Positions 1 through 6,245 are shown, counted from the first letter of the stretch. The stretch: DNA of 7,031 nt from Citromicrobium sp. (GCA_003248395.1 QFNA01000125.1:1-7031); one strand, 5' to 3'. Notes: a model not told the origin generated them from the sequence alone. A program made the numbers and translations.

Positions 1-1015
1 CCTGCATCTTGTCGCGCAGCCCGAACTCGGCGTCACGATCGACAACGCCCCCAGCGGGCCGATGACCGGTCTCAAGCAGCGCGAGGACCTGTTGCTCACT
101 GCGCTGGCACCGGAATTGCGCGGTTTGCCGGCGCAACCGGAATGGGACGCCGAGGTGCGCCTCGTCAAACTGTCCTCGCTCCCTTTCGAGGATGCGATCG
201 GCGGTTTCTCGCGCGGGCAGTATGATGTCGTGCTCGGTGGCCGGGTCGACAGCCTGCCGCTGGCCGCGACCGGCCCGCTGTCGCGCGGTACGGTGCGGCT
301 CGATCCGGCCATCGGACTGTTCGGCTTCGATGTCGTGCGGCCATCGGGTTTTCTCGAAGGCGCCACCAATCGCGAGGCCCTGGCCATGGCGATCGACCGG
401 TCGGCGATTGCGGGCCAGCTTGGCATCGGCGGCTGGACCCCGACGACGCGTATCGTGCCGACAAACCTGCCCGGCGCGACCAGCGTCGTGGCAGAACGCT
501 GGGCGGATCAGGATATCGACCAGCGCCGCGCCGTCGCCGCGTCGCGGGTTTCGCGCTGGCGGGCGGCGAACGGCGCCGAGCCCCGCGTGACGGTCGATCT
601 TCCGCCAGGTCCGGGGTCGGATATCCTGTTCCAGAGCCTCGCGCGCGATTTCGCCGCAATCGGCGTGCAGCTTGTCCGGGCCGGAGAGGACGCGTCCGCC
701 GATCTGGTCCTGCGCGACCGAACGGCCCGGTTTGCCGGCGCGCGCTGGTTCATCAACCAGTTCCATTGCAGCATCGCGCAGCGCCTCTGTTCTGATGCGG
801 CCGACAACTTCCTCGAGCTCGCGCTTGGTGCCGGGAGCCCCGCCGAAGAGGCCGGTTTCCTGGGCCAGGCGGAAAATGCCCTGCTCGAACAGAACCTGTT
901 CATTCCCTTGGGCGCCCCGATCCGCTGGTCGCAGTTGCGCGCCAATGTCGACGGCTTTGCCGAGAACATCTGGGCAGTGCATCCCTTGTTCCCGCTCTCG
1001 CGCGCGCCCATCTAG
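1..1015 (+). CDS. ABC transporter substrate-binding protein, family 5 (5' end outside window)
   Basis: This is the C-terminal part of a periplasmic solute-binding protein of the peptide/nickel (SBP_bac_5) family, which delivers substrates to an ABC permease. The frame is open from position 2 with no start or stop before the ATG at 62, so the gene begins upstream and 62 is probably internal. The family signature NREALAMAIDRSAI lies at nt 368-409. A proline-rich PTNLPGA segment follows, then a second alpha/beta lobe and the usual tail, in which the 'FIPLGAPIRWSQL' strand precedes 'VDGFAENIWAVHPLF'. A signal peptide, if present, would lie outside the window. The substrate cannot be told from this fragment and no permease or ATPase gene is visible. 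The gene ends 5 bases before the next one, so co-transcription is likely. Family assignment is fairly firm; peptide as ligand is only the family default. Confidence 0.85.
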   Translation, partial: LHLVAQPELGVTIDNAPSGPMTGLKQREDLLLTALAPELRGLPAQPEWDAEVRLVKLSSLPFEDAIGGFSRGQYDVVLGGRVDSLPLAATGPLSRGTVRLDPAIGLFGFDVVRPSGFLEGATNREALAMAIDRSAIAGQLGIGGWTPTTRIVPTNLPGATSVVAERWADQDIDQRRAVAASRVSRWRAANGAEPRVTVDLPPGPGSDILFQSLARDFAAIGVQLVRAGEDASADLVLRDRTARFAGARWFINQFHCSIAQRLCSDAADNFLELALGAGSPAEEAGFLGQAENALLEQNLFIPLGAPIRWSQLRANVDGFAENIWAVHPLFPLSRAPI

Positions 1016-1020
1016 CAATC

Positions 1021-1491
1021 ATGGACGACGATCGCCTGACCCCGCTCGAGCCTGTCGGCGCCCCGCATGAAGGGGCGCAGGCGCAGAAATCCGCCCGCGC
1101 GCTGGGGTTCGAATTTCCGACGGGCAACGATCCCCAATCGGTCCGCCGCCGGGTGGAAGCGATGGAGGCGATCCTCGAACGCAGCATGGTCCTGCCCGGA
1201 ACCAGTTACCGCATCGGCCTCGACACGATCGTCGGTCTCGTGCCGGTGGTCGGCGATTTCGTCACTGCGGCGATGGGCGCCTATATCGTGTGGGAGGCGC
1301 GCAATCTCGGCATCCCGAAATGGAAACTGTGGCACATGGCCGGGCGCATCGGCTTCGATACCGCCCTCGGCGCGGTCCCGCTCTTGGGCGACGCTTTCGA
1401 TCTGGTCTATCGTTCGAACACGAAAAATCTCAAGTCGATCAAGCGACATCTCGACAAGCATCATCCCGAAACGCGGGTGATCGAGCAGTAG
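1021..1491 (+). CDS. DUF4112 domain-containing protein
   Basis: This is a 156-residue protein of the DUF4112 family, whose function is unknown. The first 35 or so residues are polar and look disordered. The domain follows from about residue 45, with its characteristic pair of similar segments: 'RIGLDTIVGLVPVVGDFVTA' at about 64-83 and 'GFDTALGAVPLLGDAFDLVY' at about 111-130. Each has a D-x-x-x-G-x-(V/I)-P-x-x-G-D core, which suggests an internal duplication. Between them lies 'EARNLGIPKWKLWHMAGR'. The hydrophobic parts suggest membrane association, possibly as short helical hairpins, but a full transmembrane topology is not obvious. The tail 'NTKNLKSIKRHLDKHHP' is basic. The ATG is 5 bases after the stop of the transporter gene, so it is probably in the same transcript. 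No role in the kyn operon is implied. Confidence 0.85.
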   Translation: MDDDRLTPLEPVGAPHEGAQAQKSARALGFEFPTGNDPQSVRRRVEAMEAILERSMVLPGTSYRIGLDTIVGLVPVVGDFVTAAMGAYIVWEARNLGIPKWKLWHMAGRIGFDTALGAVPLLGDAFDLVYRSNTKNLKSIKRHLDKHHPETRVIEQ

Positions 1492-1506
1492 TTTCATCGC
1501 TCACCA

Positions 1507-1529
1507 ATGCGCGCTAGGGCAGCGCGCAT
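1507..1529 (+). promoter_or_regulatory. Perfect 9-bp inverted repeat enclosing the kynA ribosome-binding region
   Basis: The left arm ATGCGCGCT (1507-1515) is the exact reverse complement of the right arm AGCGCGCAT (1521-1529), with the loop AGGGC between them. The loop holds the only Shine-Dalgarno-like bases (AGGG, with the preceding T in the stem) upstream of the preferred kynA start at 1528. The right arm also pairs with the first two bases of that ATG. As RNA this would be a compact, very GC-rich hairpin exposing the SD but burying the start codon. It could act as a translational control element, serve as a DNA operator, or be a coincidence in GC-rich DNA. The dyad is seen directly; any function is inference. 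Confidence 0.45.
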
Positions 1530-2319
1530 GGCATCCGAAATTACCTATTCGAGCTATCTCGACCTCGACCGTATCCTGTCCGCGCAGCATCCGGCCAGCG
1601 ATGCGCATGACGAGATGCTGTTCATCATCGTCCACCAGGCCAGCGAGCTGTGGCTCAAGCTGTGCCTGCACGAATTGCAGGAAGCGCGGGAATGCATCCG
1701 GCAGGACCGGCTGCGGCCCAGCTTCAAGATGCTCGCCCGGGTGGCGCGCGCGCAGGGGCAGCTGATCCAGAGCTGGGACGTGCTGAGCACCATGACCCCG
1801 CATGATTATTCGACCATCCGCCCGCATCTCGGCGGGTCGAGCGGGTTCCAGAGCGCGCAGTACCGGATGATGGAATTCCTGCTCGGCGGGCGCAATCCGG
1901 ACATGATCACCATGCACGAGGCGACGCCCGACGTGGCGGCTGGGCTGCGCGAGGAACTGACCCGCAAGAGCATCTATGCCGAAGCCATCGCCCTGCTGGC
2001 GCGGCGCGGCTTCGCTATCCCGCAGGATATCCTCGATCGCGATCACGGAAGTCCGTGGGACCATTCACCCGCGGTCGAGGCGGCATGGGCCGAAATCTAC
2101 CGCGATCCCAAGGAATATTGGGACCTTTACGAACTGGCGGAAAAGCTGGTCGACCTCGAATACCATTTCCAGCGCTGGCGCTTCGGCCATCTGAAAACGG
2201 TCGAACGCATCATCGGCTTCAAGAAGGGCACCGGCGGTACCCCCGGCGTACCCTATCTGGCGGGCGTGCTGAAAGCCGCCTTTTTCCCCGAACTGCTCAG
2301 CGTCAGGACCGCGATATGA
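1528..2319 (+). CDS. kynA: Tryptophan 2,3-dioxygenase
   Basis: This is a haem-dependent cytosolic dioxygenase that opens the indole ring of L-tryptophan to give N-formyl-L-kynurenine, the first step of the kynurenine pathway. With the start at 1528 it has 263 residues, close to the shorter bacterial members. Family hallmarks include 'EMLFIIVHQASELWLK' at 29-44 (His36 is the active-site His), 'GSSGFQSAQYRMMEF' at about 103-117 with the substrate-binding Tyr-Arg, and 'GHLKTVERIIGFKKGTGG' at 220-237. In the last motif His221 is the expected proximal haem ligand and GTGG the active-site loop. I prefer ATG 1528 over in-frame ATG 1507 because homologues begin near 'ITYSSYLDLD' and AGGG sits 9 bases upstream. 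The stop overlaps a following ATG (ATGA, 2316-2319) that should be the original kynB start. Confidence 0.95.
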   Translation: MASEITYSSYLDLDRILSAQHPASDAHDEMLFIIVHQASELWLKLCLHELQEARECIRQDRLRPSFKMLARVARAQGQLIQSWDVLSTMTPHDYSTIRPHLGGSSGFQSAQYRMMEFLLGGRNPDMITMHEATPDVAAGLREELTRKSIYAEAIALLARRGFAIPQDILDRDHGSPWDHSPAVEAAWAEIYRDPKEYWDLYELAEKLVDLEYHFQRWRFGHLKTVERIIGFKKGTGGTPGVPYLAGVLKAAFFPELLSVRTAI

Positions 2320-2376
2320 GCAGCTGGAAAAGCCAGCGCCGCATCCGGGAAAGGATCGCCGGTCAATGTCGGCAAG
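2316..2376 (+). other. Out-of-frame remnant of the kynB 5' end
   Basis: The ATG at 2316 overlaps the kynA stop as ATGA, the expected place for a coupled kynB start, and begins M-S-S-W-K-S-Q-R. This recalls the family's N-terminal 'WDIS' motif. That frame, however, runs only 39 codons to the TGA at 2433-2435. The conserved KynB sequence 'GSPVNVGK' is encoded in the next frame at 2353-2376, with no ATG, GTG or TTG between the kynA stop and 2377. In Pseudomonas KynB, as I recall it, 'PVNVG' begins near residue 39; here only about 14 codons separate it from the start. About 24 codons, including the segment with the usual 'WPGD', appear deleted together with a +1 shift. Confidence 0.6.
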
Positions 2377-2880
2377 ATGACCATGAGCACGCATTCGGGC
2401 ACCCACGCCGATGCGCCGTTGCACTATGCGGCTGACGGTCTCGATGCTGCCGGCATGGAGCTCGATCCCTACATCGGCACCTGCCTCGTGGTCGATGCGC
2501 GTCAGGTCACCGGCGCCATCGGCGTGGGCGACCTGCCGCATATCGAAAGCGTCGACCGCGTGCTGTTCCGCACATGGGACGCCTTCCCGCACGATGCATG
2601 GCGCAGCGACTGGAAGGCCATCGCCGCCGAAACGATCGACTGGCTGGCGCTGCAGGGGGTGAAGCTGATCGGCACCGATGCCCCCAGCGTCGATCCGCAG
2701 GAGAGCAAGACGATGCACGCCCACCACGCGGTGCTGAAGCACGACATGCGCATCCTCGAAGGGCTGGTGCTCGATGATGTGGAGGAAGGGTTCTACGAAC
2801 TGATCGCCCTGCCGCTGAAGGTCGGTGGCGGCGATGCGGGGCTGTGCCGCGCGGTGCTGCGGGAGCTGCCCGATGCCTGA
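2377..2880 (+). CDS. kynB: Arylformamidase (kynurenine formamidase), N-terminally truncated, possible pseudogene
   Basis: KynB is a metal-dependent cyclase-family hydrolase that converts N-formylkynurenine to kynurenine and formate. The readable frame gives 167 residues from ATG 2377, against about 210 in the family. The metal motif H-x-G-T-H-x-D is at His6, His10 and Asp12, followed by His16. The distal ligands are His116 in 'HAHHAV' and Glu128 in 'RILEG'. Relative spacings match the Bacillus anthracis enzyme as I remember it, with an offset of 44. 'GTDAPSVDPQESKT' and 'YELIALPLK' are also typical. The conserved coding sequence continues upstream of 2377 without a start codon, and 2377 lacks a good Shine-Dalgarno, so this start is a default choice. 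The product may be inactive, since the missing N-terminus normally contributes to the substrate site. It overlaps kynU by 8 bases. Family is certain; functionality is doubtful. Confidence 0.8.
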   Translation: MTMSTHSGTHADAPLHYAADGLDAAGMELDPYIGTCLVVDARQVTGAIGVGDLPHIESVDRVLFRTWDAFPHDAWRSDWKAIAAETIDWLALQGVKLIGTDAPSVDPQESKTMHAHHAVLKHDMRILEGLVLDDVEEGFYELIALPLKVGGGDAGLCRAVLRELPDA

Positions 2881-4198
2881 ACCGACGAACGCGCGCGCGA
2901 AAATGCTCGATGCGGGCGATCCGCTGGCGGGCTATCGCGCGCGGTTCGATGTGCCCGAAGGCGTGATCTATCTCGATGGCAATTCCTTGGGCTGCCTCCC
3001 CAGCGCGACGCCTGCCCGGCTGGAACAGGTCGTGCGCGAGCAATGGGGCAGGGACCTCATCCGCAGCTGGAATGCGGCGGGCTGGATCGACATGCCCGCC
3101 CGTGTTGGCGCGAAGATCGCCCCGTTGATCGGCGCGCAGCCGCACGAGGTGATTGCCTGCGATTCCACCAGCGTGAACCTGTTCAAGCTGATCTCTGCTG
3201 CGCTCGGGATGCAGCCGGGGCGCAAGGTCGTCCTGAGCGAGCCCGGCAATTTCCCGACCGACATCTACATGATCGAAGGGCTGGAGAAGCAGGGGCTGGC
3301 CGAGCGGCGGCTGGCCTCGCGCGACAGGCTGGTGGAAGCGCTGGACGAAGACGTCGCGCTGCTGCTGCTGACCCACACGCATTACAAGACCGGCGAACTG
3401 TTCGACATGGCCGCGCTCACTCGCGCCGCACACGCGGCAGGCGCGCTGGTGCTGTGGGACCTCTCGCATTCGGGCGGCGCGCTGCCGGTGGACCTCAATG
3501 GCTGTGAAGCCGATTTCGCGGTCGGTTGCGGCTATAAATATCTCAACGGCGGTCCCGGCGCGCCTGCCTATGCCTTCGTGGCCGGGCGGCATCTGGAGGC
3601 CGCGCGGCAACCGCTCAGCGGCTGGATGGGCCACGCCGCACCGTTCGCCTTCAGCGACGATTACGCACCCGCGCCGGGCATCGAGCAAATCCTCTGCGGC
3701 ACACCCCCCATCCTCGGCCTCGCCGCGCTGGAGGTGGGCGTGGAACTGATCGCCGAAATCGGCGTCGATCGGCTCTGTGCCAAGTCGCAGAAACTGTCCG
3801 AATTCTTCCGCCAGTGCCTCGCGGAAAAAGCCCTCTCACCTTCAGGGGAGAGGGTTGGGAGAGGGGAAGAAGCGCAACAGCCCGACGATTCCCCCACCCC
3901 CCAGCCCCCTCCCCTGAAGGGTAGGGGGAGCGTGCTCGACCTCGTCAGCCCCCCCGATCCCGCGCAGCGCGGCAGCCAGCTCTCCTTCCGCCATCCCGAG
4001 GCCTACGCCATCTGCCAGGCCCTGATCGCCCGCGGCGTCATCGGCGACTTCCGCGATCCCGACATCCTCCGCTTCGGCTTCGCCCCCGCCTACCTCCGCT
4101 TCGAGGACATGGCCGAAGCCGCACGGCACCTAACCGAGGTACTGGACGCCGGCGAATGGCAGGCCGAGGAATACCGTACGAGGGCTGCGGTAACGTAG
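2873..4198 (+). CDS. kynU: Kynureninase with an in-frame repeat insertion
   Basis: This is a PLP-dependent fold-type I enzyme that cleaves L-kynurenine to anthranilate and L-alanine. ATG 2873 overlaps the kynB stop and gives 441 residues, against about 410-420 usually. Motifs in order are 'VIYLDGNSLG' (31-40), 'LIRSWNAAGW' (62-71), 'NFPTDIYM' (126-133), 'LLTHTHYKTG' (165-174), 'WDLSHSGG' (195-202) with PLP-contacting Asp196, and 'GYKYLNGGPG' (220-229) with Schiff-base Lys222. 'LSGWMGH' (248-254), 'RGSQLSFRHPE' and 'GVIGDFRDPDILRFGFAP' complete the C-terminal domain. Residues about 321-353 (nt 3831-3929) have no counterpart in the family. They sit between a helix ending 'CLAEK' and the strand 'LDLVSP', and derive from a palindromic DNA element. 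All catalytic residues and the natural C-terminus ('RAAVT') are intact, so activity is plausible if the insert forms a surface loop. An upstream ATG at 2825 is in frame but lies inside kynB. Confidence 0.95.
   Translation: MPEPTNARAKMLDAGDPLAGYRARFDVPEGVIYLDGNSLGCLPSATPARLEQVVREQWGRDLIRSWNAAGWIDMPARVGAKIAPLIGAQPHEVIACDSTSVNLFKLISAALGMQPGRKVVLSEPGNFPTDIYMIEGLEKQGLAERRLASRDRLVEALDEDVALLLLTHTHYKTGELFDMAALTRAAHAAGALVLWDLSHSGGALPVDLNGCEADFAVGCGYKYLNGGPGAPAYAFVAGRHLEAARQPLSGWMGHAAPFAFSDDYAPAPGIEQILCGTPPILGLAALEVGVELIAEIGVDRLCAKSQKLSEFFRQCLAEKALSPSGERVGRGEEAQQPDDSPTPQPPPLKGRGSVLDLVSPPDPAQRGSQLSFRHPEAYAICQALIARGVIGDFRDPDILRFGFAPAYLRFEDMAEAARHLTEVLDAGEWQAEEYRTRAAVT
3831..3929 (+). repeat. Palindromic repeat element inserted in frame within kynU
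   Basis: About 99 bases form a long imperfect inverted repeat. The left arm is roughly 3831-3866 and the right arm roughly 3891-3929, around a loop of some 24 bases. The core CCTTCAGGGGAG at 3839-3850 is exactly complementary to CTCCCCTGAAGG at 3909-3920, and the flanks pair imperfectly as runs of purines against runs of C and T. Its composition (alternating G/A then C/T tracts) contrasts with the flanking kynU codons. The translation contains 'SPTPQPPPLKGRG', very like the 'PSPQPSPLKGEG' string seen when a widespread proteobacterial intergenic palindrome is translated. Its length is a multiple of three and this frame has no stop. No second copy lies in the window, so dispersal is inferred. 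Confidence 0.75.
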
Positions 4199-4226
4199 GG
4201 GCCATGCTGGAGTTTTACGGGTCGAA

Positions 4227-4679
4227 ATGCTGCAAATGAATTCATTTCACAAAATGATTGTCGCGTTGGCTATTGTCGGCCTCTTGGCATTTGTTGTTTG
4301 GACTGAATTCATTATCAAACTGAATGGAGTCGGACTGGACTCCGACGAGGCAGCTGTTCGACTATCTCAACCATCCATGGAAGGGCCACGAGGAGCGATC
4401 CCAAGCACCGCGCCCGGTACGTGGGTCCGCAGTCAAGATTATCCGCAAATGGCTCTGGACGGAGATATCGAAGGCCGAACAGTGTTCAGTGTAACCGTTT
4501 CCGAATTTGGCGAGGTTTCGGCTTGCCAGATTATCAAACCAAGCGGTTATAAGGAGTTCGACGACAGAGTCTGTAGTGCGGTGTCCACGAGAGCAAAATT
4601 CTTTCCGGCATTAGACAAGAATGATCTGCCCGTCGAAGGACGATATACCAACACTGTCGTGTGGAGATTAGAAGAGTAG
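4227..4679 (+). CDS. Single-pass membrane protein with TonB C-terminal-like domain
   Basis: This is a 150-residue protein with a short N-terminus, one hydrophobic segment at about 10-30, a linker rich in Pro, Ser and Gly (about 45-65), and a domain at about 66-149 resembling the TonB C-terminal fold. That domain shows 'W-V-x-x-x-D-Y-P-x-x-A-L' at the start, 'EGRTVFSVTVSEFGEV' as central strands, 'CQIIKPSGYKEFDDRVC' and a final 'TNTVVWRL' strand. Cys100 and Cys116 flank the helix and could pair in the periplasm. Many Sphingomonadales carry such short TonB-like proteins; without a Pro-rich spanning region it is unlikely to be a full energy transducer. By hand count the gene is about half G+C, well below the neighbours, with AT-ending codons, which hints at transfer. 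The start is uncertain: ATG 4227 or in-frame ATG 4236. It ends 9 bases from the converging HNH gene. Confidence 0.7.
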   Translation: MLQMNSFHKMIVALAIVGLLAFVVWTEFIIKLNGVGLDSDEAAVRLSQPSMEGPRGAIPSTAPGTWVRSQDYPQMALDGDIEGRTVFSVTVSEFGEVSACQIIKPSGYKEFDDRVCSAVSTRAKFFPALDKNDLPVEGRYTNTVVWRLEE

Positions 4680-4688
4680 TCGAGAAGG

Positions 4689-5297
4689 CTATTCCTCCAG
4701 CTCGATATCCCAATAGAGCCAGTCCCGCCACGTCTCGTGCAGATAGTTCGGCGGGAACATCTTGCCGTGCTGCTGCAGCTGCCAGTGCGTCGGGCGGATC
4801 GGTTCGGCATAGAGCTGCATGCCCGCCTGCTTCGGCGTCCGGCCGCCCTTCTTCATGTTGCAGGGCGCGCAGGCGGTGGCGATGTTTTCCCAAGTCGTCT
4901 TGCCGCCCATCCGGCGAGGGACGACGTGGTCGAAGGTGAGGTTGTGCTGGTCGCCGCAGAACTGGCAGGAAAACCGGTCGCGCAGGAACAGGTTGAAGCG
5001 GGTGAAGGCCGGGAACTCTGACGGCTTCACATATTGCTTCAGCGCGATCACGCTGGGGATCTTCATGTCGAGGTTGGGCGAATGGACCTCGCGGTCGTAG
5101 GTCGCGATCACGTCCACCCGGTCGAGGAAGATTGCCTTGATCGCCGTCTGCCACGGCCACAGGCTGAGCGGATAATAGGACAGCGGCGTGTAATCCGCAT
5201 TGAGCACCAGGCTGGGGCACGACTGCAGATTGCGCGTCGGATCGTCCTCGGCGCTGCGGAACCGCGTGGCGCGTTCGAGTAGTTCAGCCTTGAACAT
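4689..5297 (-). CDS. HNH endonuclease family protein
   Basis: This 202-residue protein has a zinc-ribbon HNH nuclease domain. The N-terminal part carries 'CPSLVLNADYTPLSYYPLSLWPWQTAIK' features (27-54, only partly quoted here by key words: NADYxPLS and W-x-W) seen in a widely conserved bacterial HNH subgroup. The nuclease core runs from 'FSCQFC' (Cys111, Cys114) through 'FDHVVPRRMGG' with Asp123-His124, 'ENIATAC' with Asn138 and Cys143, to 'CNMKKGG' with Cys146 and Asn147. All expected metal and zinc residues are present. The substrate and role are unknown; no methylase, phage or toxin partner is adjacent, so I do not call it a restriction enzyme. It is transcribed divergently from gluQ. A purine-rich GGGAGGGA lies about 22 bases before the ATG, rather far for a ribosome-binding site; no better in-frame start was found. 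Confidence 0.88.
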   Translation of the reverse strand: MFKAELLERATRFRSAEDDPTRNLQSCPSLVLNADYTPLSYYPLSLWPWQTAIKAIFLDRVDVIATYDREVHSPNLDMKIPSVIALKQYVKPSEFPAFTRFNLFLRDRFSCQFCGDQHNLTFDHVVPRRMGGKTTWENIATACAPCNMKKGGRTPKQAGMQLYAEPIRPTHWQLQQHGKMFPPNYLHETWRDWLYWDIELEE

Positions 5298-5393
5298 CAG
5301 TGTCTGACACGGATCGCGTCCCTCCCTGATGGAACCAGAAATGCATTTGCACGATTTGGCGTCAAGACTGTTACAGACAGGCTATCCACAAAC
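5298..5393. promoter_or_regulatory. Divergent intergenic spacer, presumed promoters for the HNH gene and gluQ
   Basis: These 96 bases separate two divergent genes and are AT-richer than their surroundings, so both promoters should lie here. On the minus strand TTGACG (complement of 5360-5365) is a reasonable -35 for the HNH gene, but the hexamers 15-18 bases downstream match a -10 poorly. Short dyads are present: GTGTC-T-GACAC at 5300-5310 next to the HNH start, and CTGT-T-ACAG at 5368-5376. No convincing plus-strand promoter or strong Shine-Dalgarno for gluQ is evident. Location is inferred from gene orientation; individual elements are weak. Confidence 0.35.
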
Positions 5394-6245
5394 TTGTCCC
5401 GCGAGTCGCCCGCTTTGACCGTAACCCGCTTCGCACCCAGCCCCAATGGATCGCTCCATCTCGGCCATGCCTATTCGGCGATCACCGCCCACGACATCGC
5501 GCGCGACAGGGGTGGGCGCTTCGTGCTCCGGATCGAGGATATCGACGGTGTTCGCTCGCTGCAGGAGAAAGCCGCCGAGTTCCGCGAGGACCTCGCCTGG
5601 CTCGGCCTCGAATGGGATGAGGTGCCCGCGCAATCGACGCGCCTGGCGAATTATGAGGAGGCGGCGCAATTCCTGCTCCACGAGGGCCTGCTCTACGCCT
5701 GCACCTGCACGCGCAGCGAGATCGCGGCGCTCGAACCGCGCGAAGGGCCCGAAGGCGTGATCTATCCCGGCACCTGCAAGGGACGGTCGTTCGATCCGTC
5801 GAAACCGGCGGCCTTGCGGCTCGACACTGACAAGGTGATGGACCAGCTCGGCGAGCTCTTCTGGGAGGACGAGTGCAACGGGGCGCAGGTCGCCGACGTG
5901 CGCACGCTGGGCGACGTGGTGCTCGTGCGCAAGGATGCACCGGCCAGCTATCACATTGCCGCCACGCTCGACGATGCGGCCGACGGCGTGTCGCTGGTGA
6001 CGCGGGGACAGGATTTGTTCCAGGCGACGCATGTCCACCGCGTCCTGCAGGAACTGCTCGGCCTGCCGGTGCCCGTCTGGCATCACCACCCGATCCTGCT
6101 CGGCGACGACGGCCAGAAACTGGCCAAGCGGCGCGGATCGCCTTCGCTGGCCGAACGCAGGAAGGCGGGCGAAAATGGTCGCGCGCTCGCCGACCGACTG
6201 CGGGCGGGGGAATTCCCCGCTGGCATCTCGCTCGCAACCGCCTAA
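5394..6245 (+). CDS. gluQ: Glutamyl-Q tRNA(Asp) synthetase
   Basis: This GluRS paralogue lacks the anticodon-binding domain. It activates glutamate and attaches it to the queuosine base at the wobble position of tRNA(Asp). It has 283 residues, near the family norm. The adenylate-binding 'RFAPSPNGSLHLGHA' is at 12-26 with HLGH as the HIGH motif, 'RIEDID' is at 46-51, and 'QKLAKRRGS' at 241-249 replaces KMSKS. A zinc site Cys103-x-Cys105, Tyr124-x3-Cys128 matches the arrangement in GluQRS enzymes. No ATG precedes the conserved region: the possible starts are TTG 5394 (used here) and TTG 5415, which gives 'MTVTRFAPSPNG' and is equally credible. The rare start and the weak Shine-Dalgarno suggest low expression. 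It heads a cluster with the twin-TM and cobalamin genes, but a functional link is not apparent. Confidence 0.93.
   Translation: MSRESPALTVTRFAPSPNGSLHLGHAYSAITAHDIARDRGGRFVLRIEDIDGVRSLQEKAAEFREDLAWLGLEWDEVPAQSTRLANYEEAAQFLLHEGLLYACTCTRSEIAALEPREGPEGVIYPGTCKGRSFDPSKPAALRLDTDKVMDQLGELFWEDECNGAQVADVRTLGDVVLVRKDAPASYHIAATLDDAADGVSLVTRGQDLFQATHVHRVLQELLGLPVPVWHHHPILLGDDGQKLAKRRGSPSLAERRKAGENGRALADRLRAGEFPAGISLATA

Noticed and set aside
2507..3688. A 393-codon open frame on the minus strand opposite kynB and kynU.
   Set aside because: Arg/Pro/His/Ala-rich low-complexity translation typical of antisense frames in high-GC genes; the plus strand there encodes well-conserved enzymes.
4680..4704. TCGAG...CTCGA inverted repeat between the converging genes, considered as a bidirectional terminator.
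   Set aside because: Only 5 bp of stem with a 16-base loop and no T tract on either side.
4534..5220. An alternative minus-strand frame overlapping the HNH gene.
   Set aside because: The HNH frame carries the complete Cys/His/Asn motif set, and this alternative reads through the converging TonB-like gene.
4689..5297. HNH gene as part of a restriction or anti-phage defence system.
   Set aside because: No methyltransferase, toxin, helicase or other defence partner is adjacent, and the protein resembles a widespread stand-alone HNH group.
5329..5418. A 29-codon plus-strand frame (MEPEMHLHDLAS...) whose TGA overlaps the TTG at 5415, resembling a leader peptide for gluQ.
   Set aside because: It has no Shine-Dalgarno, crosses the divergent promoter spacer and has no recognisable feature; the TTGA overlap is most simply chance.
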